Assembly (NCBI GenBank): GCA_023441725.1
Contig: JAEZNV010000138.1
Location: 1-8,100 of the forward strand
DNA: 8,100 nt
Direction of reading: 5' to 3'
Source: Actinomycetes bacterium
GTDB lineage: Bacteria > Actinomycetota > Coriobacteriia > Coriobacteriales > Coriobacteriaceae
The translations under genes and the position numbers were made by a program. Positions 5,601 to 8,100 of the stretch are shown piece after piece. Position 1 is the stretch's first letter, and each line of letters begins with the position of its first letter. Below the pieces are notes generated by a model that was not told the DNA's origin, made no database searches, and worked only from the letters and a program-made list of their open reading frames with translations.

Positions 5601-6150
5601 TTACGAGCGCGAGAACGGAATGGTCGCCTTCGGCGGCTTTTTGGATGCCGAGCGTCAGCGTATCCTGGCGGCCGCGACACCTGAGCGCCGCGCGCAGATG
5701 GAGGCTGCAGAGGAGTCTCGTGCGGTCTATCACGCCTGGAATGCAGTGTGCTCGGGCACGCGCGAGGGACGCCATGTGACGGGGCTGCGCTACCTGCCCG
5801 AGTCCAACGAACTGCTGGTGTACCTCGATTCGCCCTCATGGACGCAGGAGATGACACTTTTGCGCGAGATTATCCGCGCGCGCATGGAGCGCGCCGGCGC
5901 GCACGTCGACGGCCTGGTGTTCAAGACGACCGCCCCCGGCCACACACCGCCCGCTGCAAAAGAGCGCCTGCGTCCGGCCGTGGCCGAGCGTCCGCCGGCT
6001 CCGCATGCCGACCTAAGCGATGCCGAGCGTGCCGAGATCGAGCACCAAGTGGCACCCATCGAGGACCAAAAGCTGCGCGAGGCCCTCGAGAACGCCATGA
6101 GAGCCAGTGCCGAGTGGGCCAAGGGCATGCAGAGCAAAAAAGAGCCTTAA
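5587..6150 (+). CDS. DUF721 family protein, probable DciA-type helicase operator
   Basis: This 187-residue protein sits between recF and gyrB, where Actinomycetota keep a DUF721 gene. Residues about 45-115 fit the DUF721 core: W51 (AVYHAWNAV), a strand ELLVYLDSPSW (75-85) and the helix TQEMTLLREIIRARM (86-100). DUF721 includes DciA, which assists DnaB loading in bacteria without DnaC or DnaI; a mycobacterial homologue is reported to act with DnaB. Residues 116-140 are a Pro/Ala-rich linker, and 141-182 form a charged predicted helix pair (LSDAERAEIEH, LREALENAMRAS). The GTG at 5587 overlaps the last 14 nt of recF and has AAGGTGG (5571-5577) 9 nt upstream; ATG 5620 is a weaker alternative. Family call good, specific DciA function inferred. 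Confidence 0.85.
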   Translation: MRRANYERENGMVAFGGFLDAERQRILAAATPERRAQMEAAEESRAVYHAWNAVCSGTREGRHVTGLRYLPESNELLVYLDSPSWTQEMTLLREIIRARMERAGAHVDGLVFKTTAPGHTPPAAKERLRPAVAERPPAPHADLSDAERAEIEHQVAPIEDQKLREALENAMRASAEWAKGMQSKKEP

Positions 6151-6176
6151 ATCGCATCTGGTGGCCTTGTAGAGCC

Positions 6177-6206
6177 AAATACCCTCGTTCCCGAGGGTAT
6201 TTTTTT
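6177..6206 (+). terminator. Intrinsic terminator after the dnaN-recF-DUF721 cluster
   Basis: A perfect 11-bp stem, AAATACCCTCG (6177-6187) paired with CGAGGGTATTT (6192-6202), closes a TTCC loop and runs into seven T residues (6200-6206). It lies 26 bases after the DUF721 stop codon. The opposite direction has only a short T run, so termination is mainly of + strand transcripts. It separates gyrB from the upstream cluster. Confidence 0.93.
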
Positions 6207-6210
6207 ACGA

Positions 6211-8100
<1,890 letters not shown>

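Overview
The window is a chromosomal replication-origin neighbourhood. All genes lie on the + strand, in the order: unnamed ATPase gene, dnaA, (oriC-like gap), dnaN, recF, DUF721/dciA-like gene, terminator, gyrB (cut by the window end). The order dnaN-recF-DUF721-gyrB after dnaA is typical of Actinomycetota. High-GC coding sequence, a DnaA unlike the usual Firmicutes or Streptomyces/Mycobacterium types, and a GHKL-type ATPase gene placed directly before dnaA suggest a member of class Coriobacteriia (Collinsella/Olsenella-like). This placement is an inference from gene order and general sequence character; no database search was made.

Layout: (1) Bases 1-50 are the tail of an upstream regulatory region with a perfect inverted repeat. 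(2) 51-1403 encodes an undescribed three-part protein: a GHKL ATP-binding domain, a 170-residue Gln/Pro/Tyr-rich linker with no Lys or Arg, and a C-terminal winged helix. Its stop codon overlaps the ribosome-binding region of dnaA, so the two genes are probably one transcription unit. (3) dnaA (1419-3143) has a divergent N-terminal domain, a long Ala/Pro-rich linker and an unusual DNA-recognition signature. A near-consensus parS site for ParB is embedded in the linker codons. (4) The 238-bp gap 3144-3381 looks like oriC: five same-direction degenerate DnaA boxes, the first four spaced by roughly whole helical turns, followed by a stretch of about 80% A+T with a run of DnaA-trio triplets just before dnaN. 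(5) dnaN, recF and the DUF721 gene form a tight cluster (8-nt gap, then a 14-nt overlap), closed by a strong intrinsic terminator. (6) gyrB has its own Shine-Dalgarno sequence and probably its own promoter.

Together the genes cover initiation (DnaA, probable DciA helicase operator), processivity (beta clamp), gap repair (RecF), supercoiling (GyrB) and origin segregation (parS). The main candidates for something undescribed are the ATPase-linker-winged-helix protein in the dnaA operon and its possible operator, whose half-site recurs exactly in inverted orientation inside the oriC-like gap. Next in interest are the in-gene parS and the match between an altered DnaA recognition loop and altered boxes.
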